Positions 47,574 to 58,800 of a stretch of DNA of 64,000 nt are shown in pieces. Below the pieces are notes generated by a model that was not told the DNA's origin, made no database searches, and saw nothing but the letters and a program-made list of their open reading frames with translations. The stretch comes from Armillaria gallica (taxonomy: Eukaryota > Basidiomycota > Agaricomycetes > Agaricales > Physalacriaceae). Location: positions 3,720,001 through 3,784,000 of the forward strand of contig JBANDB010000008.1 of NCBI GenBank assembly GCA_037576215.1. Reading direction: 5' to 3'. The position numbers and the translations under genes are program-made. Each line of letters starts with the position of its first letter. Within the stretch, counting starts at the first letter, position 1.

Positions 47574-48336
47574 TGGGGGTCCGAAACTTGTACACTACTA
47601 TTATACTGCGCTATTTATCTATTTTACGTTCTACAAATTCGTACCACCAAATATAGTATCATTTAAGTTGCCGAGCTCCCTCGCCTGCATCCCGCGCATG
47701 TCGCCATTAGCATGCCATCGCTTGGCGCTGACTCAGGAGCCTGGCTCGGGGCCAGATCCTGTCTCTGAGCGTTGCGACGTCGGTTAACAATGCTAACACA
47801 CGTGTACTGACGCCGGTTGCTATCTCCTCGGAGTTGCAGCCTAGCGCGCGACTCTATTTCGCTTTAATATATTCTCTTAAGGAATTCTTGTAGTAGTGAA
47901 GGCAACAAGTCTCTTGTCTAGACCTCGCGCGCTTCGGCCGAGGTCAGAAACTTCGGATTTACTCGAGTTCTGACATCATACAGCCTAGAGCTCTAGGTTC
48001 CGGGCCTGCCGTGCCTTGCGCGTCATAGATCAATGTTGCGCGAAGTTGTAATTATCTCATAAGCGTGTTCTGTGCTATTCTTAGCGCGCGTGTGCTGTGC
48101 CCTGTCAGAGCACTTAGTGTCAAATGTTGGGACTTCACACCTAGTACAGCCTTTCTAGTACTATCCTCAGGTTAAGTCATGCGCTCCACCCAGCTTTACT
48201 CCGGTAATTTCCTTACTGGCATTATAAACACTGCGCTCTGTTGTTTTTCTCATTGCCTTAGTATCTGAGCACCTTTGCCTGTACTTATTATTGTGAATCG
48301 CAAAATTACATGCGTGAACACTCATAGAGCGTGTCA
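47574..48336 (-). repeat. Presumed 3' LTR of element 1
   Basis: On the plus strand the right end is GAGCGTGTCA, immediately followed by TATCCCCCTCACTAA, the complement of a polypurine tract, as required for the 3' LTR of a minus-strand element. Two TG left ends are possible: TGTTGGGACTTC at 48,125 (212 bp LTR) or TGGGGGTCCG at 47,574 (763 bp). The minus strand carries TGTTTATAATGCC, a TATA-like promoter. The partner LTR lies outside the window, so length is unresolved. Confidence 0.45.
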
Positions 48337-48351
48337 TATCCCCCTCACTAA
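48337..48351 (-). promoter_or_regulatory. Polypurine tract of element 1
   Basis: In element sense TTAGTGAGGGGGATA sits directly 5' of the LTR start TGACACGC. Such tracts prime plus-strand DNA synthesis. Matching motifs recur at 52,796 (exact) and 51,714 (one mismatch). Confidence 0.5.
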
Positions 48352-48612
48352 GATCTGGACCTTCCATGGTCCTTCTAGTGTATTCTTGTGGGTTCATGTG
48401 GGTCCAGGTTACCACGGCAACACTCTATTTTTATAAAAGAAGTGCGTGAGTCATTTCACGGTGCTTCCGCTCTCACGCTTGTGGGAACTTCTTCAGCAAC
48501 GAGCTTGTTTACGTCAAGCTGTTTCTTGGGACTTTAAAATTTTTAAGTCGCCGTCTTTCCCTTCCTTTCCTCCACCACTACTCTCATCCCCTCCATTGTT
48601 ATCCCGCTCGAG

Positions 48613-51057
48613 GACCTGGTATCAAATCTATCCGGCGCTCGTACCTATGCCGCCGCCTACTTCCTTCCGGAAATTGCTTCGTCGGCGCCGCCTCAGGATC
48701 TGGTGCGTGCAATAGATTATGCCCACTCCTACCTCGTGTGTTCCTCTCCGCTGTGATTTCCCTGTTGTCCATCTAACTGTCTATCTTTAGTCCGCCTACA
48801 TCGAGGGCCTCCAGGCTCATGACCTCCGGGACTCGGAGTATTCTATCGCGCTCCGTCTTGAACTTTGCAAGCTCACCGCCAAAGTTCCACCGGCTCGTCA
48901 GCAAGCCCACTGGCATGTTTGGGCCGTTTCTCAGGAAGAACGCGCTCGCTGCTCCGTGCGTTGCTTTTCTCCAGATGCTCTCTGCCTTCTGACTATTCTT
49001 TATAGTTTACTTATGATGTGGCGCTCCTACTGCCTGGGGAGAAGGGATACGTAGAACACAGCCCTCGCTGCATTCCTCATTGCCTGTTGTGGCCTTCTCG
49101 TGAGCTCCCAAAGCCTGCCGCTCCAGTCCACGTGAGTAATACCCCCTCCCCTTCGAAGCAGAGCGAGGTAGCTGCTCCTTCTCCTTCGGGTTCCGTGTGA
49201 GTCCTGTTCCCGTCTTGTTCTCTGCCTGTTGTTTATTCTTCTACTCACCTAGCCAACGTCCTCGTCCTTCTATGATCAAAACACCTCAGAGTGGCGGCGT
49301 TAACAGTAAGTCTCATCCTTTGGTATTCCTTATCTCTCCATGACTTGTATCCTTTCTAGGTTTTGCTGAATATATGGCTGCATATTCCGCGCGTGAGGCC
49401 CGCTCGAAAGCGAAGCCTACTTCCGGGGCTAGCAATTCGTCCCCGCGCGAACCTCGTAAGACCGTTTCCGTAAGTCTCCTCTTCCTTTCTGTCGTCTCTT
49501 CTGTGTTAGAACTGACCTTCTTTCAGGTCTCTATCCCAAAGAAGGCGCCCGCTCCCTCCTCTTCAAAGCAGAAATCTGTCCGGTCTCGTAAGAGTTACTT
49601 TTTTCTGTTTCCTTGCCCTGTTTAATTCTTTCTCTCTCTCCCATAGCTTCTCCCGAGCGCTATGACGATTATCTTTTCGACGACGAGGCGCCTACGGCCC
49701 CACGGAAGCGCGCACTGTTCAGTCCTCCATTTGACCATTCCGACAGCGACATTGACCAGCCTCCGCCACCCAAAAAGTTGAAGCCAGCCCTGTCTGCGTC
49801 TTCCCTTCCTCGTGCGTATCATGCTTTGACCGGCGAGCCTTTACATGGGCTCTTATACACCCCTTTAGCTGCGCCAGTTGCTCCTGCCCCGCCACTTCCC
49901 TCGTCACCAGCCAAGGTCAAACCACCGGTCGTCACACCGCTCTCACCTATTGTCGATGCCCCAGTTACCTCTACTCGCTCTAAGAGTCGTGCTCCGGCCA
50001 AGGAGAAGAAGGCTAATGTGCGTGCCAACACCACGCGTCAGACTGCCGCTCGTCGTGCCGCCGATAAAGCTGCTGCCAGCAAGAAACTCGGTGATCAGGC
50101 CGCGCCTTCGGGTCGAGCTCGCAAAGGTGTCAAACCTGCTGCTGCTACCGCTACCAAGCCTGCTACTCCCCCTGCTACCGAGGCTCAGCCTGTCGCGCCT
50201 GGTTCTGGGCGTGTCAAGACGCCTCCTCATCAAGACCCCGTGGATCATACCGTGTATGCTCGCGCGTTTGATCCGCAGATCAACTTGCGCTTTCATGAGC
50301 CTACCTCTCGCCATGCTTTGGAGCGTCTTCAATGGTCGGCTTTGCCTCCCGCTCCAGCAAGCCTTCTCGAGTAAGTCTCTATCTTCCGTCTTTCTGATCT
50401 ATCCAATGGCCGCATTTTCAGGCCCACCACTCAAGGCAATCGTACTGCCGTCTTCGGTGTTCATTCCGACGTCGACGCGCACCTCTTGCGCATCCCTCAT
50501 GTATGTATTCTCTTCTTGATTTCTCAGTCTCTTGCTTACCTGTTCCTCTTGCAGCTCTTTTGGCCCTGCTTTAATTGCAGTATCGGGGGCCATCCAGAAC
50601 TTTGCGAGTACGAGGAGGGTGCCGAGCCAGGCAAGGAGGCTTGTCTTCGTTGCCAGGCTAACCGTCGTGGTCGATGCTCTGCTCGCATGGATGCCCACGA
50701 TTTCCATCGTGCGGCTACTCTTCTCGATCCCCTGGTGCAGAGCGGTGACCCTGGTAAGTCTTCCGTTTGTTTTTCTTTTCTTTCGTGGGTTCTCAACTAT
50801 CCTTTCTTGCAGCTATCTATGATGGGCTCCGTCGCGCCGAGCGTATTGAAAAGGACATCGATGCGCTCTACAACGTTATCGTCGATCGTATGCTCGAGCG
50901 CAACGAGGTTCTTCATGGTCTCGTCGATGGTCTTGACGCTATTGCCGCGCACGAGGGAGGTACCGCTATCATTGATCAGTATGCCGAGGCTAGCGAGCTC
51001 GTTCGGTCTTTGATTGTCGAGGTTGGCAAGTTCTCTGGTGGATCTGAGGCTGAGTAA
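48613..51057 (+). CDS. X1: intron-rich gene antisense to element 1, Zn2Cys6-like cysteine cluster (5' end unresolved)
   Basis: Ten exons ending at 48702, 48955, 49196, 49305, 49469, 49587, 50370, 50500, 50753 and 51057 give about 638 residues in one consistent frame. Visible parts: LEDLVSNLSGARTYAAAYF-like N-terminus, RDSEYSIALRLELCKLTAKV, a Pro/Ala/Lys-rich middle with nuclear-type basic runs (PPPPKKLKP, KSRAPAKEKK), and ARAFDPQINLRFHEPTSRH. At about residue 500 is a CX2CX8CX12CX2CX7C cluster (CFNC...C...CLRC...C), close to fungal Zn2Cys6 binuclear clusters. It ends in a coiled-coil-like helix (ERIEKDIDALYNVIVDRM). TATAAAAG lies at 48,431, but no in-frame ATG follows in exon 1, so the true start is unknown. 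Possibly DNA- or RNA-binding. Confidence 0.6.
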
Positions 51058-52025
51058 ATATACGGAGATTCTATTACTGATCTGGACACTTTCTATAGCT
51101 ACCTGGACTATCTTCTCTTTCTTGTGCCAGTTTTCGTGTAGATTTCTTTTGTTTTTATTTATCTCAGCACCCAGGGACTTTCGATGCAGCCAGCGGTAGC
51201 TAGACGTACATATTTAACTCACGCGCGTCTCTCTCGGCCTGTAGGGCCTCAAAAATTTAAAATACCATTGTTTTTGTCTGCGCTCTACCTCTTGTGATAT
51301 CTGTAAGGCTTCCTTTCTAAGTTCAGCTACGCGCCGGCTATGTCATAATTTCCTTTGATAGCCCTGATCTGCAGTGTCTCTTTTGTCACGTGACTTCTAT
51401 CATCTCATTTTTGGTTTCTCCCGTATCTCTTCCTTTGTGTGAGGTCTTTTTACTGTGCTCTAGGCTTTATTTCTTTCGCCTCCGCGGAGCTCAACACCTG
51501 AACTCTGGCGCGCGACATGAAATGTGTCTTTCTTGTCGGTCTGCCGCCACACCGTGACGTATGCTACGGGTTTTGATCCCGCTCCGAATTTGATTTTCCT
51601 CTTCTTTCCGTAGCTACTCGTCCCGCGCTCTGTCTTTCTGTTCTGCAGAAATTGCAAAATTTATGGTACCTTTACAGGTAATATATTCATAGTAATACCT
51701 TAGGTATACTACTATATCCCCCACACTAAAAGAATCTGACTGTCCTCAGTCATAAAATCAAATATTCTTTATTTCATAAAGTCAAAAATTTCTAACTCAG
51801 ATGTTGTCGCGCAGAATACTAGCTATTCCCGCGGACTTTCTGCAAGTCTACTTTTTGACTTTTATGATATTTTTCTATGAGGCTGCTAATAGTTTTGCCG
51901 TTGTATTGCTGATGCTCGCGTATATAAGACGTCAGGTTTTGGCAGTAGAGTCCACTCAAACCAACCAACCTTCACCCATCTCTACTTGTGCTTACATCTC
52001 ACGCTCTATTGCTCTATTCCTCAAA
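51058..52025. promoter_or_regulatory. X1-X2 interval with X2 promoter
   Basis: About 970 bp. It holds GCGTATATAAGACG (TATA at 51,921) some 105 bp upstream of the X2 start, a good spacing for a core promoter. It also contains a polypurine-like complement ATATCCCCCACACTAA at 51,714-51,729 followed by a GACTG/CAGTC hairpin at 51,737-51,750. An open frame from 51,801 is hydrophobic and lies across the TATA region; not annotated. Confidence 0.4.
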
Positions 52026-53501
52026 ATGATTCCTACTTTCATCGTTGTGAAGGCTGTTATCATGTCTCTCTGCAAGGATCCGGCTACTACTGCGAATGAT
52101 CATCTTGATCAACTCCAGGAGTATACTGTACGTCTTCGCGGGCTTGGTTATTCTTATGATTGACTTCTCGCGTTTTTAGTCCCATCTCGAGCATTACAAG
52201 GTCGAGTTGGCTAAGGACAAGGATCTCAAGGAGTCTGTCTTTCACGCTCGTACCGCTGTCGAGAAGGAGTATCATACTAACGCGTCGAAGCAACCTATCC
52301 ATAAGGTGCTTAAGACGATTACCGGTTGGGTTCAGAGCGAGCGCAGCCAGGTCAATGATGGCGGTGCTAGTGCTCCCTCTGCTCCTACTGGGCCGCGCCG
52401 TGAATCTAAGTCTGTAAGTTCTTATCCTTATATCTTTTTCTCATTGTCTTGCTTACGCGCGCTATATTAGACTGGTGCTACTACTCGAGGCAAGGGAAAG
52501 GGTCGCTCTACTCGTCGTTCACGTGCTACTATCAAAAGCGAGTCTGACGAGGAGTATGAGGACCAAGACAAGGTAGCTGCCAATTCTGATTCCGAGGCTG
52601 AGTCCATTAAAGTATGCACAGTCTCCGCGCTCTCTGCTTGATGTTCTGACCGCCAATCTCTTCAAGATGGTCATCGATGACAAGAGTGCCAAGGCCTCCA
52701 AGTCTCTCAAGTTCACCAAGACGAAGGGTAACGATGCTGCGGTCGGTGAAAAGCGTAAGGAACCTTCCAAGGTAGGATATCATTTTGTTACTCTGATATC
52801 CCCCTCACTAAATGGTTCTTGCTTTAGGAGGAGCCTTCTGGCTGTACCCATTGTGGTGTCAACAGTCATCCTTTCGCAGACTGCCCTGAGAAAGCCTATG
52901 TAAGTCTTTTCTCGATTACGCGCTATGTTATTTCTCTAACTCATTAAGTGGCTTAGCCAACTTCCAACAAGTCTCTCAGCAAGGACGGTGCTCGAGCTAG
53001 CAAGCACGTTAAACAGTCGTTCCCGCTTCCTTCAGCCCAGGAGTATTTCCATCGTGGTGCTAAGGGAGTCGGAGAGCGGCGCGCAGCCTCAGCTCTTGGA
53101 CTTACTAGTACCTGTGAGTCGCCGTTCTTTTCTTTGCGCGTTACTTCTCTTTACTGATTTCTTTTCGCACTCTAGATGCCGGGGAAGGGGGAACTCTTCC
53201 AAGCATCGATTCTCTTCGCGAGAGTCATAAGGGATCGTCCGTGGGCCCTTTCACGGTGGAGAGACCTGAGCATTTGGCCAAGCTCGAGAGTGCCCTTATG
53301 GGCGATGTCATTGTGCTCCAGCACACTCTGTACGCTGCGGAGAAGCAGCGCGAGTTTCTACTCGACGAGCTTGAGCGCGTACAGTCTGCCCTTCGTTCAA
53401 CGGCTTCAGAGCCAGCCGACTCTCGAGATACCGCTCCTTTGGAGGCCAAAGCTTCTTCCGCTCCTTCCACCTCGTCTAGCATGGAGCCTCCCTCTGCCTA
53501 A
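52026..53501 (+). CDS. X2: intron-rich gene antisense to element 1, CCHC zinc-knuckle protein
   Basis: Seven exons (52026-52127, 52180-52413, 52471-52611, 52667-52771, 52828-52899, 52957-53113, 53176-53501) sum to 1,137 nt, or 378 residues, with all GT-AG introns and exact frame closure. The N-terminal helical part (NDHLDQLQEYTSHLEHYKVE) is followed by a basic Ser/Arg segment (GKGKGRSTRRSRATIKSE), acidic runs, and a Gag-type zinc knuckle CTHCGVNSHPFADC (CX2CX4HX4C, about residues 225-238). A C-terminal coiled coil (LQHTLYAAEKQREFLLDELE) precedes a Ser/Ala-rich end. It resembles a nucleocapsid-like nucleic-acid-binding protein but is not fused to pol. It is convergent with pol, whose stop lies 300 bp away. 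Confidence 0.7.
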
Positions 53502-53798
53502 TCCCAGGCCAGTGGTGCTCGATATCTACGGTATTCATCGGTCTTCTGGTCTTCTTTTAGCAGTATATCACGAATTTCTTCTTTCTTTTTCCTTTCCTGA
53601 CTTTGAAGTGGAGCTCTTGTTACCTATCTGCGAAGTTACCCTCCCGCTCTTTTCTGATTTGAGCCTGCAGGTCATTCGAGGTTTTAGTAGCCTGTATCCC
53701 TAGTCAGTTTCTCTTCTATTGCAATTACAGTAGCTAGCGCTGTATGTCCTGTCGTTACAATAATGCCATGCCCGCGGAAGGTGTTTCCATGCTGTTCT

Positions 53799-56700
53799 CT
53801 AGTCCTCATCTAAGTTCACAGCATCTGAGACCTTCGGGTTTGTTAGCTCTTCAAATTCTTCTGTGAAGTTTGCCGGCCATCTATCCTTAGGTTCTGGTGA
53901 TTCAATGATTCTGCGCAGCTCTTTAGAGTCCTTGCGCATCCAATACAAGACCTTATCATCTATCTCTATAGAGCGGCGCGCCAGGTACGGAATCACGCGG
54001 AAGGCTGCAATCTTGGATCCTATTAACGCGCCATCCAGCTCAGCCAGGATATAATTTCCTGCGCTCGAGCGGTCCACGACAACTAAGGGTCCCAAATATC
54101 GTGGCTTCATCTTCGTGTTCAACGCGCTCTCGATCTGACTGTTGCGCATTAACACCAAGTCTCCCCTCTTGAAGTTATACGACTTGATTTTATTCACGTG
54201 CATGGTCGCGTACTTCAGTGTCTCTTGCTTTTTCTTCTCATCCATCATATCCCTCATTTCTGCTACTTTATCTGCATGCTTCTCGAGTGCTATCGTGCGT
54301 AAACCTCGAAGCTTCCAGTCTTCTAGGATCCTCCCAGGGTACTCTACTAGCCAGGTCGCTTCTAGCACATCCAGAGGCAAGATGGGATGCGCTCCTGTTA
54401 CTGCAAAGAATGGTGAACACCCCATCCTTTTTCTAACAGTAATACGGTCCGCCCACATTATCAATATGAAGTAGTAGTGCCATTTCCTCTCATTACCACT
54501 GCAAGCCTTGAATAAGCTCTGTCTCACGTCCCAGTGTGGGCGCTCTATTCTTCCATTGGCTTGCGAGTTGTAAGGCGAGATTCTAATCCCTTTTATCCCG
54601 TATTTACGCTCTAAATATGCTACCGCGGCTTTGAAGGGTTTGCCATTATCAGTTATAATCAAGGAGATACAGCCCCAGCGACAGATGATATCCTCGAATA
54701 ACCATTCTGCTATTGCTTGTGCTGTTTCACTCGCTAAAGTCCTACCCTCCATCCAGCTTGTTAACGCGCAACGTCCATGTACAATGTACTTATGGTGGTT
54801 CGAGGCTTCTGGCATATGCATAGTGTCTGCATGCAATACCTGGAAGATTGAAGGCGTAAAGGTCACGGTTGGTGGGGCCTTAATAACTGTTTTCTGCCGC
54901 TGTTGACATATTTCACAGGTACTGACAAACCAGGAGATATCTCGCTCCATCTCCGGCCACCAGAATCTCTCTTTTATCAACATCTTCGTTGCGTATATCC
55001 CTCTGTGTCCAAGCTGATCGTGCGCGGCCTTCATTATATACATTCTCTTCTCAGGGTAGATGACAAGCTTGTATTCCGACTCAATGTCACAGCGATATAG
55101 CTTGTCCTTATCCACAATGAAGTTCTGGTATTGATCATCCATGAAGCCTGGCAGTCGCGCGGTAGGATTCTCATGCCATTGAATTACTTGCGGTAACTGA
55201 CGATCCAGCATTCTCGCATACCTGCTCCTGCGCTCCTCATCATAGCTCGCGATGTCGCTATATTCTGCTGCGTCAGGTAGTAAAGGTCCCGCGTTGTAAC
55301 ATACTGAGTACGTCTCGCCTCGCTCTACTGCCTCTTGCATAACTTTGTCTTCATGAAAGTCGTGTACCGCTCTCTCAATAGTTACATATCCATGTCTAGT
55401 ATCAATTCTATCTTTGAAGTCTGCTATATCCTCTACCTCGTCTTCTGTCTCGTTAACGAATTCCCAAGGGTCTTCATCTGGTGGGCCATACTCATCTTCT
55501 GGGTTCGAGTACTCTTCGTCTCCGGGCTGGAAGCTTCGCCTCGACAGGCCATCAGGAGCGTGTCTCTCCCCAGGAATATGTACCAAAGTAAAGTGGAACA
55601 TGAGAATACTCTCAATCCACTGATTTATTGCAGCATTAGGAACCTCATCCGGGTTTCTAAGCATTCCAGCAATATACTTCGCATCCGTCTCTACCACCAA
55701 TTTTCTTACCCCAAACAACCAATGTCGGCATGCGTGTAGAGCTCTGAAGAGCCCATACAGTTCTCGTTTAGGTTGTGAGAAACGGGCTTCACGCTCGTTC
55801 AAGACGATCGATCCAAAGCGAGCATAGCGTCTTCTCTTAGGATTATCTGGGTCAACTTGGCAGATGTGGAATCCTATTGCACGGTACGAAGTATCTACTC
55901 CTAGAATAACATCTGTCTCTAACTCGTAGTCGATTGGCATCAGGGATGGGCTATCCCTTAGCGTGTCCTTCAGCATTTGCATCGACTCTTTCTGGTCTTC
56001 TCCGAATTCAAAGGGTACTTTCAAGCGTGTTAGCTTGGTCAAGGCATCCGCTTTCTTAGCGTAATCCTTTATAAACATCCTATGCACTCCTACCGTTCCT
56101 AAGAACGAGCGCACGTCTCCCAACTCTTCACAAGGTCCCCATCTCATTATAACTCCCACTCGATCAGTCTCGGGTTTCCTACCTTCATATGTGCAGCGAT
56201 GGCCAACTACCATAATCTCAGATGCGCAGAGTACAGCCTTGTGCCCAGAGAAGGTTCCTCCAGCATATTTCATTCATTGTACAACGCGGTTTAGATTCTG
56301 GAAATGCTCCCATACGAACCTTCTGATTCCTGCATTCTCTTTGATAGTTTCATAGCCTCCTTCCTTGGTTTCATAGCGCATCTTTGGCCCTCATACTGGT
56401 ACATCGTCTACATATGGAATTGTAACATGCAGTACCTCATCTTTAAGAATATAAGTCACATTGTCATGAAATATAGGTACCGAGTTAGTCCAACCCATGG
56501 GCAATGTCACAAGTCTTAGCGCGCCAAACGGTGTCTGAAACGTCGTAAGATCTCTTGACTTCTCGTCCAATGTCCTCTCGTCATAGCCTACATAAAGATC
56601 CAGGGTTCCACCACAGGATCGTCCCGCGAAATGTTCAGCTAGCTCGTCCGTCGCCGGGGGCACACCTGAGTGCTTTATAGTCACCGCGTTTAGTGGCTCC

Positions 56701-57858
56701 AAGCTGTGTACGAGTCGTAGACTCTTTCCATCCTTCTTTACTACACAGAACCAACGAGAGCGGTACGAGGAGTTCGATGGCTCGTATACTCCCGCGTCTA
56801 TTTTGGTCTTTATTATCTTACATACTTGGTCAAAGATTCCTGGTGGAATGGGTATATTTTTCTGTATCCAGGGCGTGTGCTCGACTGCGGGGATGGTGAC
56901 TGGAGGGAAGTATTCTTCCTTGAAGTGTCCACGCTCTGTGTCATCCCAAGCAAATCCTTCATTCTGGACACTCATAAACTCATGCATGAGCTTGCGCTCT
57001 TCAGGCCAGAGGAAATCTTCCTTGTGTACCTTCTCAATTATTTCTTTACGCTCCTCGGTGTATCTTCCCGTGGGCGTATATTCCAATGGGTGGGTACTCA
57101 GCTGAGGTATATCTTTAAGAGGATCTCCCTTAATCTCGCGCACAATTCTGAACTCGGACGGTAATCCTCCTGTAATTGGTCTAATCTTTTGCGCTACTGG
57201 CTTATATTTCTTTGTCGCAAAGACATCCTTTACAGTTCCTACTGCGGGTAAAGTGTATTCTGGATCCACTGTGTTGTAGAAATACGTCTCTATCCATCGA
57301 CTAGGATTAGCTTCGAGCAGTCTTGCTGCCTCATCCACCTCTTTCCTCTGTTTTCTCAAATCTTTGATATCTTTTAGCGCCCCAAAATACGAGGATAAAG
57401 TCCCGCGCGCCTTTGTATCCTCGCCACACACCTTTGAGCTCGCAATAGCATATGCTGCTCTTACTTCATCCTGCTTAAACTTCTGAGATCCCGTGGGTTT
57501 TGCATATCCACTGATCATTAGATCTCCATCTTGATCAGTTTCTATTATTAGTGCTAACTCTCCTTGATCGTCGATCAAATCATCGATCACTGAAAACCCT
57601 CCTCGACTTCGCGCGTTATGAACTTTTTCTGTCCCCTTGGGAACGTGGGTATCATAGCACTTCACGCAGAGTTAGGATCTTGTATCTTTATTGTTTGTCC
57701 TCCATCTGCTGTGTTATACACCGTACTCGTCGTCAGCGCGTCAAAAGGTCGACCTAGTAAGACATCATAGGCTGGGTCCTTAATGATATGCACTTGTAGA
57801 TATATGGTGATGTCACCAAACAGGAATGGAATATTCTTCGCCATGCCAAGGGACTTTT
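53799..57858 (-). pseudogene. Element 1 pol: protease C-terminus, RT, RNase H, integrase; several TGA stops
   Basis: The protease tail GDITIYLQVHIIKDPAYDVL followed by LLGRPFDAL begins right at the element-2 junction. RT motifs WFCVVKKDGKSLRLVHSLEP, LDLYVGYDERTL and PYVDDV lie between 57,665 and 56,391. RNase H motifs DVILGVDTSYRAIGFH and VVETDAKYIAGML, the integrase zinc-binding HDQLGHRG...CEICQQ, and the DDE residues in HADTMHMPE, IITDNGKPF and ANGRIERP follow in the 824-codon stretch ending at 53,799. The domain ends MKPRYLGPLVVVDRSSAGNY; no chromodomain. In-frame TGA codons interrupt at about 57,662, 56,391 and 56,274, each where relatives usually have Arg. Not translatable as it stands. 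Confidence 0.85.
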
Positions 57859-58379
57859 TGTAAGACCCGAACTCCAATCAAAAGGTGAATTAGATCGGCT
57901 GTATCGCGTTCGTACAGTCACCGTCTAGCCCTTTTGGATGATTGATGCCCAAGACTCACTTTAGGAGCTTTCCAGCGTAGTGGGGAATGGCGAGAGTATT
58001 CGGTATGAATAAACTTTAGCTCAAAGCTAGGGAAGTACAGGCTTTGAGTAAACTACTTATATACTAAAGTCAAGGTCCGTAAAAGGTACTAAGGTGAGGC
58101 TATCGTGTTAGAAAGTGAATAAGCGAGATACACGATAGCCGAGAAATAAGACGTGCTTAAGACGTGTTAAGTCGTCTTGAGTACGTGTCGCGTACGCGTT
58201 GGCCGAGTGTGACGTGTGGAGTACGTGTTGCGTACACGTCGACCGAGTGTGACGTGTTAGCGATGTGAAGATTTATGAAGACTCCCCGGGAGTCGCGGGT
58301 CTAAGGAAGATAGTGAGTCATCTTATCTTATCTGTCGAAGATAAGATAAGATGCAAGAAAAAATGAATAAATCGTAACA
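57859..58379 (-). repeat. 3' LTR of element 2 (521 bp)
   Basis: Plus strand TGTAAGACCC...ATCGTAACA, so TG...CA ends, followed by the complement of a G-rich tract. Within it are two 39-bp tandem units at 58,179-58,217 and 58,219-58,257, each of form GAGTACGTGT...GTGTGACGTGT, differing at four positions. Each has an inner GTACGTGT/GCGTACRCG inverted motif and a TGACGTGT site, likely enhancer units. ATCTTATCTTATC / GATAAGATAAGAT at 58,322-58,351 forms an inverted repeat. Confidence 0.85.
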
Positions 58380-58390
58380 TTACCCCCCCG
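58380..58390 (-). promoter_or_regulatory. Polypurine tract of element 2
   Basis: In element sense CGGGGGGGTAA immediately precedes the LTR start TGTTACG; it should prime plus-strand DNA synthesis. Confidence 0.75.
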
Positions 58391-58404
58391 CTAGGGCAGG
58401 TGTC

Positions 58405-58800
58405 CCAACTGCCAGTACATCAGCGTTCCGTCTGCGTCATCGTCATGCCGTCCCTAGAGATCTCATGCCCTTGAGCAGAGTTTTCGAAGAAATGTCATAT
58501 GGGCTGCAGCTTGCTCCAAAGGCCTTGTTCGCCCAGAGGAGGAGGGGATTTTCCATATGGTGGTGACGCGAGTGGTAAACTAGACCCGTATGTCTCGTTG
58601 AGCAGGCCTGATTATGCGCATCTGCCAGTGGATCGGCGTTCCGTTTTGACTTCATCATCATCTGTCCCGTTAAAACCTCCAGGGTTTTACGAGCAATATC
58701 ATACGCGCTGCAGCTTGTCCCGGGGGCCTTTTCGCCTTCCGGGCATGGGGGACTTTTCGTATGATAGTGATGAGAGGGGTCAAAAGGGGATCCATATGCG
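58405..58800. repeat. Two diverged tandem units of about 200 bp in the element 2 3' untranslated region
   Basis: Unit 1 (from 58,407, TGCCAGTACATCAGCGTTCC) and unit 2 (from 58,622, TGCCAGTGGATCGGCGTTCC) share ordered blocks: a CATCRTCAT run, GGGCTGCAGCTTG / GCGCTGCAGCTTG, a TTCGCC block, and GATTTTCCATATGGTGGTGA / GACTTTTCGTATGATAGTGA. Short open frames here are by-products of the duplication. Confidence 0.6.

Larger units (their letters stand above)
47574..57858 (-). mobile_element. Retroelement 1: Ty3/gypsy-type element with two antisense genes, interrupted by element 2
   Basis: In element orientation (minus) the visible order is: C-terminal half of protease, RT, RNase H, integrase, then about 5.5 kb with two intron-bearing genes on the opposite strand (X2, X1), a polypurine tract, and a presumed 3' LTR at 47,574/48,125-48,336. 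The 5' part (gag, N-terminal protease, 5' LTR) is cut off at 57,858, where the LTR of element 2 begins; it presumably continues beyond 64,000. The integrase ends in a GPY-type module with no chromodomain. The left boundary is inferred from TG...CA plus an adjacent polypurine tract, not from an LTR pair, so inclusion of X1/X2 is a hypothesis. Confidence 0.55.

Noticed and set aside
48647..48717. ATG at 48,647 as the start of X1 or a separate small gene
   Set aside because: Its frame ends after 22 codons and is out of frame with the conserved X1 reading; at most a short upstream frame.
55335..55739. Plus-strand open frame opposite element 1 pol
   Set aside because: Shadow of the pol coding strand; no domain and no splice signals, unlike X1/X2.
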